From a virus, in the IMG/VR virus record IMGVR_UViG_3300045284_000227, positions 1-49,079 of that record: a stretch of 49,079 bases of DNA; one strand, 5' to 3'. Positions 32,215 to 40,804 of this stretch are shown here, one piece after another. How positions within the stretch are numbered: position 1 is the first letter of the stretch; each line of letters opens with the position of its first letter. A program made the position numbers and the translations under genes. A model generated the notes under the pieces. The model was not told the DNA's origin. It saw nothing but the letters and a program-made list of their open reading frames with translations, and ran no database searches.

Positions 32215-33045
32215 TTATCGTCTCGGATCGTCCACGTCCTGCGAAGCCCCAAGGGACCGCCGGAAGTAGGTTCTGGCGAAGGTCAAGGCCGTCCCACCCT
32301 TCTGCCGCGTGGCCTGCAGATAGCGCGTCACATAGCCGAGAAACTTTTGCAGTTGCCGGTCTGACGCTTGGTCATCCCGCCGCAATTTCTCCAAGAGGTG
32401 CGCGGCATAATGCACCGCCGCCCGATGGTAAGGACGAAGATCCCATCGGGTCTGGTCATGGAGAATCACCGGTCCCCCGGACGATGGATTACTTACCGTG
32501 GTGATCGAAAAGGGTTCAGAGGTGCTGTTGCTCAGCACGGGGGGAAACGCCACATACGGCACCAACACGGTCGCCGTCGCGCTCGAGCCGGTCGAGAGCG
32601 TCGGCCACAACCCGAAATAGAGCGCGGCCCCATCCGGACGCAGATAGAACAGCCGCGGTAACTGCTTCACGCTCGAGGCCACCGTGGAACTGCGCCAGCC
32701 GGGTTCTTCCCGCTCCAACCACGCCACATCGACCTGTCGGAGGTCTTTCCCGCTCACGACGGTTTCTTGACTCGACGCATCGACATACCGCACCGCGGGC
32801 GATTGCTTGGCCGCGAGCCGCACGAAATCATTCGCGAGCGTGGTGCTATTGAGGTCGGTTTCCAGCGTGCCGCCGGTCCAGGTAATGGTGGACACCCGGA
32901 CGTAGCACTCCGTCAGGTCGGCAAACTCCGCGATGCCTTCATTGATGGCGGCTTGTCGGCGGTCATCGGTAAAGAGCTGCGTGGAATCGTCCGACCCCAA
33001 TTCCTGTGTGAGCAGCCGCTGCCAGAGCGAACTGAACTGGGTCAT
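32215..33045 (-). CDS. Putative head-tail adaptor protein
   Basis: 276 residues starting MTQFSSLWQRLLTQELG. The helical N-terminal part with DDRRQAAINEGIAEFADLTE, then beta strands, then a helical end (YHRAAVHYAAHLLEKLRRDD) match the layout of adaptor proteins that bind under the portal in short-tailed phages. ATG 33045 overlaps the previous stop (ATGA). Assignment by layout and position next to the nozzle-like gene. Confidence 0.55.
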   Translation of the reverse strand: MTQFSSLWQRLLTQELGSDDSTQLFTDDRRQAAINEGIAEFADLTECYVRVSTITWTGGTLETDLNSTTLANDFVRLAAKQSPAVRYVDASSQETVVSGKDLRQVDVAWLEREEPGWRSSTVASSVKQLPRLFYLRPDGAALYFGLWPTLSTGSSATATVLVPYVAFPPVLSNSTSEPFSITTVSNPSSGGPVILHDQTRWDLRPYHRAAVHYAAHLLEKLRRDDQASDRQLQKFLGYVTRYLQATRQKGGTALTFARTYFRRSLGASQDVDDPRR

Positions 33046-33767
33046 TGCACCCCCAGCATCGTCAAAGTGGAAGGTGCCACCACTGCTGTGGCCCCACCAG
33101 CCGTCGCTTTGTAAGCTACGGCGATATTCGTCGTCCCATCCACGCCGGGCGTCGGACTCCACGACCCCGCGATCGGATAACTGCCTGCGCCTGACTCAAA
33201 CCGATAGGCCAATACGAAACTAACCGTGTCCCCCGCGTTGTCGTTCTCTGTGCTTTCGACAGACGGCGAGGTGATGGTATTGGCGGACGAGGATCCAGAC
33301 TGATAGCACGCCGCGACAATCCCAGACCCAGCCGCAATCGTGTAATTCCCGGTTGACCACGCCGCGGTCGCGGACACATCCGTCGGGCCTAGCGCGGTCC
33401 CGTCGATGGGCGTCCCGGTGTTCACATTGAGGAGGGACAGCCCCATAACGAAGCGCGCCGGGACAGACCCACTCATCGTGACCGTGATGGCGGTACTGGA
33501 CGAGAGGCCAGACGGCGCGGCGGCTGAGGCGATCACGACCGAGAGGGGACTCGGATCGTGGACCGAGGCTTGTTTGTCAACGGCCCAGCTCAGGCTACCT
33601 CCAGAGACACCCGTGACCGTGACCGTGGTGTCTCCATACCAGCCGATGCCCAGCACCACTCGCGCCCCAGATGACACCGCCTGTGACGTCGTCAGCACGA
33701 CCGTGGTCGAGTTGCCGCTCCCGTAGGTGCTGCCCAGTGTGCTTTTGTCGATCGCGACATCAGCCAT
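33042..33767 (-). CDS. Beta-rich Ser/Thr/Ala-rich surface protein
   Basis: 241 residues, nearly all beta-strand pattern with Thr/Ser/Val repeats (STAITVTMSGSVPARFVMG). This resembles Ig-like or jelly-roll decorations on phage heads and tails. No catalytic motif. Confidence 0.5.
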   Translation of the reverse strand: MADVAIDKSTLGSTYGSGNSTTVVLTTSQAVSSGARVVLGIGWYGDTTVTVTGVSGGSLSWAVDKQASVHDPSPLSVVIASAAAPSGLSSSTAITVTMSGSVPARFVMGLSLLNVNTGTPIDGTALGPTDVSATAAWSTGNYTIAAGSGIVAACYQSGSSSANTITSPSVESTENDNAGDTVSFVLAYRFESGAGSYPIAGSWSPTPGVDGTTNIAVAYKATAGGATAVVAPSTLTMLGVQ

Positions 33768-34796
33768 TTAGCGGTCCATCCCAAAGAAATTCGGACGCGC
33801 ATAGAACAACTGCATGAACAGCGCAATCGGTTGCGGGGCCGGCGCACTGAGCGTAATCGGCAAGCCCGATTCGTGATAGACATTGCCGGACAGAATTTCA
33901 TCCGCGCAGTCATCAGAGGGACCAGACTCCCCGACCAGTGCGCCGAACTGCGTGCTGAAGTGGTTGTTCACCACCTGGAAGTTGGTCCCGGCAAAGCCCT
34001 GGTCGCAGTAGATCGTGAACGACCCGCCCGCAAGCAGGTTCTGCTGCTCGATGATGTTCACGTCCTTGCTGGAATTGCCGTTCCCCCCATTCGCGATGAT
34101 GGCGCTCGTCCCGTTCTGCGTGTCGCCATGTGTCCGTCCGAAGATCGTGTTGTGGGTAAACGTCATGTTGGCGGCACAGCAGGGATAGGACGACCCGGTC
34201 CAGTGCCCGAAGGCGAGTTCCACGCCATCCTCGTGCGGGTCCGCGCCAATCGACCCTTCGTTGTGCAGATAGCTGTCCTCGATTAGCACGTTTTGGTTGA
34301 TGCTGAACCCATTCACACAGCCGACAATCTCCACGCGAATCGCATGGATGTCGGCCTCTTGAATCCCCGTGGCGTCCGAGTTCCCGCAATCAATTTCTGA
34401 GTCCTGAATCGTCACCGCATAGACCGTCGCGCTGCTCGTACGCACGTAGTTGGCGGCATCATCCACATACAGTGCATTCGCACTCGGGCAATCGAATTGC
34501 GAGTTGCTGATCGTGACGTTGATCGCCGTAATGACGAGTGGACAATTGCTCCCGCTGAAAATCTTGCCGGTAATCGTGGTCCCGTTCGACGTGACCGGAT
34601 TCGCCCCGGTATAGGTCGTCAACGACGTACCAGCCGGGATTCCCGTATTGCTCGCATCAGGGAAGCAGGAGGGGAACACGCAGGCTCCGCTGGCTGGCGG
34701 ATGTGCCCGAATCCTTCGCGCTCGCGCTCGCTGCGCATCCAGCGACATGGAGAACGCCACCAGCGCCACGACCACGCTGAGAAGGACTCGCCGCAT
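33768..34796 (-). CDS. Exported right-handed beta-helix protein
   Basis: 342 residues. The start (MRRVLLSVVVALVAFSMSLDAQ) is a clear Sec signal peptide with cleavage after SLDA. The body has repeated short strands with Asn/Ile ladders (AINVTISNSQFDC, YAVTIQDSEIDC, NQNVLIEDSYLHN, ANMTFTHNTIFG), the pectate-lyase/tailspike beta-helix pattern, plus paired cysteines. Tailspikes are not normally exported, so this may be a secreted polysaccharide-binding or -degrading factor rather than a virion part. Confidence 0.65.
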   Translation of the reverse strand: MRRVLLSVVVALVAFSMSLDAQRARARRIRAHPPASGACVFPSCFPDASNTGIPAGTSLTTYTGANPVTSNGTTITGKIFSGSNCPLVITAINVTISNSQFDCPSANALYVDDAANYVRTSSATVYAVTIQDSEIDCGNSDATGIQEADIHAIRVEIVGCVNGFSINQNVLIEDSYLHNEGSIGADPHEDGVELAFGHWTGSSYPCCAANMTFTHNTIFGRTHGDTQNGTSAIIANGGNGNSSKDVNIIEQQNLLAGGSFTIYCDQGFAGTNFQVVNNHFSTQFGALVGESGPSDDCADEILSGNVYHESGLPITLSAPAPQPIALFMQLFYARPNFFGMDR

Positions 34797-35032
34797 TACC
34801 GATCCACCAAGACCGATCCCACCGTCAACTTGGCAAGAAAGGCGTCCCGCTGATTCAGTTCGTCCAAGGCGGCATTGGCGGCGTCTACTAAAAACGCATC
34901 CGACAGCCCGCGCCCGTCGAACTCATAATCTCGCTGGACCGGCTTGACGTCGGACCCATCAAACGCAATGAGTGCGCGGAGCCGGCCGCGATCTTCAATG
35001 TTCAGACTCACGAGAACGGCCCGAGTGAACAT
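34796..35032 (-). CDS. Small hypothetical structural-operon protein
   Basis: 78 residues, alpha/beta (RAVLVSLNIEDRGRLRALIA). It ends at the next gene's start (TAATG). Function unknown. Confidence 0.55.
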   Translation of the reverse strand: MFTRAVLVSLNIEDRGRLRALIAFDGSDVKPVQRDYEFDGRGLSDAFLVDAANAALDELNQRDAFLAKLTVGSVLVDR

Positions 35033-35446
35033 CTACTTAATCCGTGTCCCGCTGGGCGTGGCTGGCTTGACGGCTAGCACAAAGCTGAATGGAGCCGACG
35101 CATCGCCGCACACTTGCGCATTACACGCCCGGAAACTGACCGTGTGCGGTCCCGTTACCAGCGCCGGAATCGCCACGACATAGGTCGAGCTGCCGGCGGG
35201 GGTCTGTGAATCGTTTTGCTTCGCTGGAATCTGGATCGAGGAAAACGTACCGGCATCGACGGCCATCTCGAAACGCACGACGCTTCCCGCCGAGAGGTCG
35301 CTGTCCTTGTAGTCGAACCCGAACGACTGACTGGCCGTCGCCACTGGAGGCGGGGGGGATTGTGCAGCCGCAACACCGGTCATGCAGAGCAGTCCAGCGA
35401 GCGAGACGATCAGGATACGGACGTAAGCATTCAGCAATCCACGCAT
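35033..35446 (-). CDS. Exported beta-sandwich protein
   Basis: 137 residues. The N-terminus (AYVRILIVSLAGLLCMTGVA, then AAQ) is a Sec signal peptide, followed by a Pro run and one fibronectin/Ig-like domain with a Cys pair (FRACNAQVCGDAS). The body suggests adhesion or polysaccharide binding. It is the second exported protein in this structural cluster. Confidence 0.6.
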   Translation of the reverse strand: MRGLLNAYVRILIVSLAGLLCMTGVAAAQSPPPPVATASQSFGFDYKDSDLSAGSVVRFEMAVDAGTFSSIQIPAKQNDSQTPAGSSTYVVAIPALVTGPHTVSFRACNAQVCGDASAPFSFVLAVKPATPSGTRIK

Positions 35447-35457
35447 GGAATGGCTCC

Positions 35458-37521
35458 TTAGGGGGCACGGTAGTAACTGACCCCGAGTTGTACGCTCGCC
35501 ACGGTTGACCCGTTGGTCTTGAAGTTCAAGGCATCCGAGGCCGCAGTCCTGAACAGATACCCTGGAGGCGAGACGGCGAGATTCACACCCGCCACGCCCG
35601 AGGACAGCGCCGCAAGAGTCATCGGCCAGAGCAGCGTGCCGTTACTCGAGAAGAAGCCCCACTGCGCCGCGGTCTGGTTCGTGGTCGTAATCGAATAGGC
35701 TGTGACATAGATGCGGATCGCGGCCCCGGAGGACTGCACCGCCACCGAGGTCGTGGCTAACGCGGACGTGCTCGCGAAGCTGTCCACGCCATCAATGACC
35801 TGTCTGACCACAAGCCCAGACGAACCAGACGACGGAGCCACGCTTGATTGCAGCCCGGAGACGCTGTTGATGTTCCACGTCCCGCCCTGCGAGACGGTCG
35901 CTAACAGGTCCGTGGCCGTGGACTGATACACCGTGACCAGCGCATCAGCCTTGCTCGAGCGGCAAATCACCGCGCCCGCCAAGGACGACACCGCCACAAT
36001 CGTGCTATAGCCCGCGACCGTCACATTCAGGTCGGCGGCACTGCTCTGGTAGACCGTCACGAGGGCATCCGCTTTCGATGACCGCGTAATCACCGCGCCA
36101 GCCAGCGATGACACGGTCGTGACCGTGCCGATGTTCCACGTGCCCGACTGGGCTGCGCTCACTGGTTGGTCCGCATTGGTCGAGGACCACACGTTGCGCA
36201 CGGTCAGGGCTGACGACCCGCCCGCCTGCACCGCGGACGAGATCAGCCCAGCGCCAAAAGCGGAGACCGTGACAATCGTGGACCCACCCGCCGCCCCAGC
36301 CACCACGTTGACCCGAATGGCATTGTTCGCGGAATCCGCTGCACTGACGCTGCCACCGCTCGAATCCAGTAATTGTGACACCGTCAGGGGACCGGTGGAC
36401 CCGGTGAAGCTGGCTGCGACCTGGAGGGCTCCGGAACTGTCGAAATGGAACCCGGCACTTGAGGCCCAGAGCGTGGAACCCGGCTGCGACCGCCACGTAC
36501 TCCCCGCGGCCGGCGTCGCCGTCACCTGGAGTTCGCTCGCGGTGGACTGATAGACCGAGATCAGGGCATTCGCGGCTGAGGACCGGACAATAACCGCGCC
36601 CTGCACCGTGGACACCGTCATGATGGTCGAACCACCCGCGGCCCCGGCGACCACGTTGACATTGATGGCGCGGTTGGTCGAGTCGATAACCGAGACCCCG
36701 CTATCCGTCACTGGGATGAAGTACTGCGCCCCCTGTGTCGACCCCCACGGGATGACAAACAGGTCGGTGCTCGAGACCGACGACTGGCCCGCCCGGAGAA
36801 AATTGACCCCGCCGCCCACCGAGGCATTGGTAAACGTGGAGGCATTCAGGTAATCGACCACCCACGTCGAGCCGTCCGAGATGCGGACAGAGATGAACCC
36901 GGTGGACACCGTACTCCCAGCCGTCGCGCTGATCGTCCCGGCAATCTGCAACGCGCCAGAGCTGTCAAAGTGAAAGCCCGCCGAGGAGGCCCAGACCGTG
37001 CTGAAGGGCATCGTGCCGACACGACCCCCAACCGAACTCACCGCGGCGATCGTGGAATAGCCCGCGACCGTGACATTCAGGTCCGCGGCTGTCGATTGAT
37101 ACACGGTCACCAGCGCATTCGCCGCCGACGAGCGCATATTAACCGCGCCCTGCACGGTACTGATGCTGATCGTCGTACTCGGAGCCACATAGCCCGCCAC
37201 GGTCACGTTCAATTCGGCAGCACTGGACTGATAGACGCTGACCAGGGCATTGGCGGCACTCGAGCGCACCGTCACCGCCCCTTGGATCGTGCTCACCGCA
37301 ACGGTCGTGCTGTTCGGGACCACGTCCCGCACCGCGAGAGCCCAGGCGGTACTGGCCGGCGTGGTATTGAGGACCGCGGCAATGGCGTTAGTGGTATCGG
37401 GGTCACCCAGAGACATAATCTCTTGCTGCATCACGGTCGAATTGCGCGTCAGCGCGACCGTGGCGAGCTTAAAGGTGACCGTGGAAGGCTCTTGGCCGTC
37501 GATGTTGGAGAACGTCGGCAC
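35458..37521 (-). CDS. Repetitive beta-rich tail/fibre protein
   Basis: 687 residues with internal repeats. At least five copies of a unit of about 40 residues contain VQGAV, then RSSAANALV and then VYQSTAAELNVTVAGY (the first two near residues 76-111 and 119-155). At least two copies of the unit WASSAGFHFDSSGALQ also occur. Between them are Thr/Ser/Val-rich strands. The repeats suggest an elongated trimeric fibre or a head fibre. The N-terminal 70 residues are distinct and may attach to the virion. Confidence 0.6.
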   Translation of the reverse strand: MPTFSNIDGQEPSTVTFKLATVALTRNSTVMQQEIMSLGDPDTTNAIAAVLNTTPASTAWALAVRDVVPNSTTVAVSTIQGAVTVRSSAANALVSVYQSSAAELNVTVAGYVAPSTTISISTVQGAVNMRSSAANALVTVYQSTAADLNVTVAGYSTIAAVSSVGGRVGTMPFSTVWASSAGFHFDSSGALQIAGTISATAGSTVSTGFISVRISDGSTWVVDYLNASTFTNASVGGGVNFLRAGQSSVSSTDLFVIPWGSTQGAQYFIPVTDSGVSVIDSTNRAINVNVVAGAAGGSTIMTVSTVQGAVIVRSSAANALISVYQSTASELQVTATPAAGSTWRSQPGSTLWASSAGFHFDSSGALQVAASFTGSTGPLTVSQLLDSSGGSVSAADSANNAIRVNVVAGAAGGSTIVTVSAFGAGLISSAVQAGGSSALTVRNVWSSTNADQPVSAAQSGTWNIGTVTTVSSLAGAVITRSSKADALVTVYQSSAADLNVTVAGYSTIVAVSSLAGAVICRSSKADALVTVYQSTATDLLATVSQGGTWNINSVSGLQSSVAPSSGSSGLVVRQVIDGVDSFASTSALATTSVAVQSSGAAIRIYVTAYSITTTNQTAAQWGFFSSNGTLLWPMTLAALSSGVAGVNLAVSPPGYLFRTAASDALNFKTNGSTVASVQLGVSYYRAP

Positions 37522-38025
37522 TTAGCGCCCCTTCAAGGCAAATTCGTGATAAGCCAACTCGACCAGCAAGTTACAATCGGGATTCGTTAAGGTGCTGGGC
37601 GCCGTTTGGCGGGTCCATTCACACGCCTGCAGATGGCGGTAGGTGTTCTCCGCTCGGCCTGGGGACGCTTTCATCTGCCGCGACAGCCCCTGCCACGCTT
37701 CGGGCCGGTTAAAGCCCAGGGTCACCGCGGTTCGCCGCACCGCCTCGAGCGCATACGGATACGCGGGATGGTTCAGGAGCCGTTCCGCCTCAGACAGGGG
37801 CGTCTTGGCCGCAGGCACAGGAACCGTCTGCTGCTGCAGCCTGAGCCAGATGCGGACCTTCCGGCAGGCCCACTCCCACAGCGCCTGAAGGCCCCCAAAG
37901 AGACTCCCCACGGCACTATTGGACGCCTGCCAGAGCGGATACCCGCCCTTGCCTGAGACAATCGGTGGCGGGACCACGGTGCTCAAGCTCACGAAGTAGA
38001 AGCCGTGCGACCACCCGGACGGCAT
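37522..38025 (-). CDS. Hypothetical late protein
   Basis: 167 residues. The helical C-terminal half contains LSEAERLLNHPAYPYALEAV and YRHLQACEWTRQ; the N-terminal half has an aromatic stretch (FGGLQALWEWACRKVRIWL). No family recognised. Confidence 0.5.
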   Translation of the reverse strand: MPSGWSHGFYFVSLSTVVPPPIVSGKGGYPLWQASNSAVGSLFGGLQALWEWACRKVRIWLRLQQQTVPVPAAKTPLSEAERLLNHPAYPYALEAVRRTAVTLGFNRPEAWQGLSRQMKASPGRAENTYRHLQACEWTRQTAPSTLTNPDCNLLVELAYHEFALKGR

Positions 38026-38405
38026 TAGAGCAACGGCACCGCAGAGAGATACGCCGCGCCTCCAGCCCCGGAGGATTGCTGGCGAATCCTGATGCGCTGG
38101 TCCTTCTCGAGGACATGCTGCAGGATGTACTGCGCCGACTGCGCCGTAGGCGTCTTCGGGAAGAACTCATCGACCCCGGAGTTGGTCGCCGTGGAGTTAC
38201 ACACGCCGGCCTGCCACGTCACAACCGTATCCGCGCCCATGACGTACGTGACCTGGACCAGCATCGACTGCCCGACCTTGAAGTTTGCCGTGCCGAGCAT
38301 GGTCGAATCCAGCTCCGCGAACAGGGTCGCGGTGGACCCGGCCCCAATCGGCCCGGTGAGGCCCGTCGAGTTGATCGGCTTATTGCCGAAGGAATGCCAC
38401 GCCAC
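38025..38405 (-). CDS. Small beta-rich virion protein
   Basis: 126 residues with Thr/Ala-rich strands (GAGSTATLFAELDSTMLG). It lies between the capsid and fibre genes and is probably a minor structural protein. Confidence 0.5.
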   Translation of the reverse strand: MAWHSFGNKPINSTGLTGPIGAGSTATLFAELDSTMLGTANFKVGQSMLVQVTYVMGADTVVTWQAGVCNSTATNSGVDEFFPKTPTAQSAQYILQHVLEKDQRIRIRQQSSGAGGAAYLSAVPLL

Positions 38406-38408
38406 CGG

Positions 38409-38876
38409 TTAGCCCTCCGAACGAGTCGAGGGGATGAACCGCACAAAGCCCCAGATGCTCACGTTGACCTTGCTCAGTGGATTGACCGAGGTACTGACGA
38501 CACGGACGGTCGAACCCGCCGGCACATACAGCCCTTCGTATTCCCCCGCCGTAGCGGTCACGGTTGTCACCGCATTGAGGCTGGTTGAGGTGCCCGAATT
38601 GATCGTGCCGATCGTCTGGGCCACGGTCGAGGCCAGACCCTGATACCGCGCCAGACCCGAGGACCCGCCTTCCGACTTGAACACGAACGAGTTGCCCGCG
38701 CTCGAGCCCGTCGAGAATGACGCCTTGATTTCAGTCACATACCAGTCTTCGTAGGGTGCCACCACCGTGGCTGCCAAGAGAATCGTGGACGCGCTCGTGG
38801 TCGGTGAGGCCGCGCTATGCGAGAACAGAACAGATTTGGCCCCATACAGGGGACCCGAGAAAGCAACCTTACCCAT
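38409..38876 (-). CDS. Beta-rich virion protein
   Basis: 155 residues, rich in Ser/Thr/Val (INSGTSTSLNAVTTVTATAG). First gene after the capsid gene and the intercistronic hairpin. A head or tail surface protein is likely. Confidence 0.5.
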   Translation of the reverse strand: MGKVAFSGPLYGAKSVLFSHSAASPTTSASTILLAATVVAPYEDWYVTEIKASFSTGSSAGNSFVFKSEGGSSGLARYQGLASTVAQTIGTINSGTSTSLNAVTTVTATAGEYEGLYVPAGSTVRVVSTSVNPLSKVNVSIWGFVRFIPSTRSEG

Positions 38877-38894
38877 GTGTCACCTCAGAAACAG

Positions 38895-38942
38895 CCAAGG
38901 GCATCTGGTGACCAGATACCCCGCCGCAAGGGGCACCCTTGG
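38895..38942 (-). promoter_or_regulatory. Nested hairpin after the major capsid gene
   Basis: Outer arms CCAAGGG (38895-38901) and CCCTTGG (38936-38942) enclose a second inverted repeat of 10-base arms (38900-38909 and 38911-38920; one G-U pair in RNA). It lies about 20 bases beyond the capsid stop codon and has no U-tract. It may stabilise capsid mRNA or lower transcription of downstream genes rather than end it. Confidence 0.5.
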
Positions 38943-38962
38943 CGTTCATGCGGCCGTGTCTG

Positions 38963-39883
38963 TTACGCGCCTGCTGTCCCGTACGCACCCACCCAGGTCC
39001 AGGCACCCACGGAGAACCGATGCCGCGTGGTGAAGATGCGATTCTTCGTCCGCGGGTCGATTGCCATGGGGTCGGTCGAGATAGGCACCCGGCGGTAGAA
39101 CGTCAGCCCATGCTGGGCCTTGTTCCCCGCCATCACAAACCACGCATCGTTGTCGGTCAGCCGCGGATTCACGATGAGATTCCACGTCCGGCGCGACTTG
39201 ATGGGGTTGCGGTCGTTGTCCGCCGACCCCGGGAGGCCGACGCTGTTCAGGAGCCGGTCCGCCAGGAACTCGAGGGCGGGCGGGACAATCAGGTTGAGCG
39301 AGGTGACCGGAGCCGCCAGGTGGCCGGCCTCGTCCTTCTGGTCGGTCTGCAAGTCAATCAGGGCCTGCGTGAGCGACGTCGCGGACAGGTCCGCATCGGT
39401 TGAGGGCCGGTTCTTGGCGGTGCCGCCCCCCTTGAGGAGGTGCGCCGTGTTGAACAGACTAACCCCATCGGGGGTCTGCTCGGAGGTGAACCCGTTGTTC
39501 AGGACATTGGCCGCTCGGCCTTCCTCGACATACCGTGCCGAGAATGCGAGCCAGTCGCCAGCCCCGTTCAGGATGTTCTCCGGATCGTCCTCCAGCGCGG
39601 TCTGCGTCACCTCGAAGCCGAGGCCGTTTTCCGTGTGGGTGAAATCCTTCGTCCAGCCCTGTCGCAGGGTGTCCATCACAAACGCATCGCCTTCCGGCTT
39701 GCTCTGGGTGTCCCCAAAGGGCACGTAGGTGACGATGCGCTCAAACTTGCGGTCTGACGTCCGGATGTTGAAGTACTCCGGGTAGATCCGCACCAGCTCC
39801 TTCAGTCGATCCTTCATGATCGAGTAGAAGGTTTTGTCAATATTGTCGTAAAGATCAGGATTCGTGCCGCGTGTCTGTGCCAT
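38963..39883 (-). CDS. Major capsid protein
   Basis: 306 residues, the right size for an HK97-fold capsid subunit. Recognisable features: a helical, charged start (NIDKTFYSIMKDRLKELVRI), an N-arm/E-loop region with FERIVTYVPFGDTQSKPEGD, the segment DGVSLFNTAHLLKGGGTAKN and an end with ARRTWNL-type strands (SRRTWNLIVNPRLTDNDAWF, RFSVGAWTWVG). The pattern resembles Mu-like and related capsid proteins. It follows the decoration-like gene by 12 bases. Confidence 0.85.
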   Translation of the reverse strand: MAQTRGTNPDLYDNIDKTFYSIMKDRLKELVRIYPEYFNIRTSDRKFERIVTYVPFGDTQSKPEGDAFVMDTLRQGWTKDFTHTENGLGFEVTQTALEDDPENILNGAGDWLAFSARYVEEGRAANVLNNGFTSEQTPDGVSLFNTAHLLKGGGTAKNRPSTDADLSATSLTQALIDLQTDQKDEAGHLAAPVTSLNLIVPPALEFLADRLLNSVGLPGSADNDRNPIKSRRTWNLIVNPRLTDNDAWFVMAGNKAQHGLTFYRRVPISTDPMAIDPRTKNRIFTTRHRFSVGAWTWVGAYGTAGA

Positions 39884-39895
39884 GTCAGTTCCCCG

Positions 39896-40462
39896 TTAGC
39901 GGTACGCGCCCAGGACGGCTCGCGAGACGGTCGAGTCCGCAGCCGGCGGCGTTTCAGTGATAAAGCGGAAACTGACAGCCCCGCCGCTGTCGCCTTCGTT
40001 GTCGATCAGCCCCGTGACCACGCAGCGCACGTTGATGAGCGTGGAGTTCGACAAATCGACCTTGGTGATGGTCAGGGTCGAATCCCACACCAGCGCCTTG
40101 GTCTTGCCGACCTGTGAGGACTGCAGGTTCGCACCCTGCGTCTGCGCACGGAACTCCACGAGGGGATTCGCTTCCCACACGCTGATAACCGTGCCGCGGG
40201 TATTGGTGGAGCCGGGAAGACCAGGGGATTCTGCCGCGATGCCGACGATGGACGTGGACATCACCACGCCAGCCGTCTGCGAACTGGGGAGAATCTGGCC
40301 GGCGTTGCTATCGGTATTGACATCGTAGGCGACGACACGACCGAGCAGAATCGCGTTGGAGCTGATGCCGCTCGAGAGGGCATAGCCTTTCGTGGGGAAC
40401 GCGCCCCACGGCGATTTGTAGGGCCGGCACGTCATCCCCGATGTGAGGGTGAAATCTGCCAT
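39896..40462 (-). CDS. Head decoration/stabilisation-like protein
   Basis: 188 residues, beta-rich, directly upstream of the capsid gene, as decoration proteins often are. Segments include GRVVAYDVNTDSNAGQI and GVVMSTSIVGIAAESPG, resembling small capsid-coat proteins. First gene after the late promoter and long leader, so expected to be highly expressed. Function inferred from position and composition. Confidence 0.6.
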   Translation of the reverse strand: MADFTLTSGMTCRPYKSPWGAFPTKGYALSSGISSNAILLGRVVAYDVNTDSNAGQILPSSQTAGVVMSTSIVGIAAESPGLPGSTNTRGTVISVWEANPLVEFRAQTQGANLQSSQVGKTKALVWDSTLTITKVDLSNSTLINVRCVVTGLIDNEGDSGGAVSFRFITETPPAADSTVSRAVLGAYR

Positions 40463-40706
40463 GCGTGTGACCTCCGCGCCGAAGCGCAGAATGGATGAGT
40501 AAGGGAGGTCAGGTGGTCGTCAGGCTCGAGCCTGCTGACTACCAGGCCGAACCGAGACACTGCACAGCGATTGAGGCACCCGGTCCGCGCCTGTGAGTGA
40601 ACGCGCAGCCGAGGGAACGCCGCACCGTCGATACTCCGGACCATCGCAGCGGTGAGCGAACCTGCGAGCCGGGCGACCGCGTCTGGGGACGAGAAACGGT
40701 AGGGCT
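40463..40706 (-). promoter_or_regulatory. Long structured leader of the capsid operon
   Basis: About 240 bases between the predicted transcription start and the ATG at 40462, with no convincing gene. It is GC-rich and contains strong inverted repeats, the best being the 14-base perfect palindrome CAGGCTCGAGCCTG around 40531, extended by imperfect pairing. A GGAGGT ribosome site precedes the ATG. Such a leader could control translation or bind a regulator. The whole 342-base gap 40463-40804 otherwise holds only the promoter and an AT-rich stretch. Confidence 0.5.
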
Positions 40707-40736
40707 ACTCTAGACCATAAGTCCAGCCGATGTCAA
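40707..40736 (-). promoter_or_regulatory. Late leftward promoter
   Basis: On the minus strand a perfect TTGACA (40736-40731) is followed after 18 bases by TAGAGT (40712-40707), or after 17 by CTAGAG. It is the best sigma70-like promoter found for the head/tail operon. The AT-rich region just upstream (40741-40800) contains the dyad TTTGA-N4-TCAAA, a possible activator or repressor site. Confidence 0.6.
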
Positions 40737-40804
40737 GCACATGACAGACGTATTCAACTGGTTGGATTTTGATTGGTCAAACTTATGTTATCTAAATAGG
40801 ACAC

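Noticed and set aside
35458-37521. CRISPR-like or tandem DNA repeat array
   Set aside because: The repeats are in frame, about 40 codons long, diverged and protein-coding; there are no regular spacers.
40432-40644. A 70-codon leftward ORF in the capsid leader
   Set aside because: Overlaps the decoration gene start, lacks a ribosome site and has composition typical of non-coding frames.
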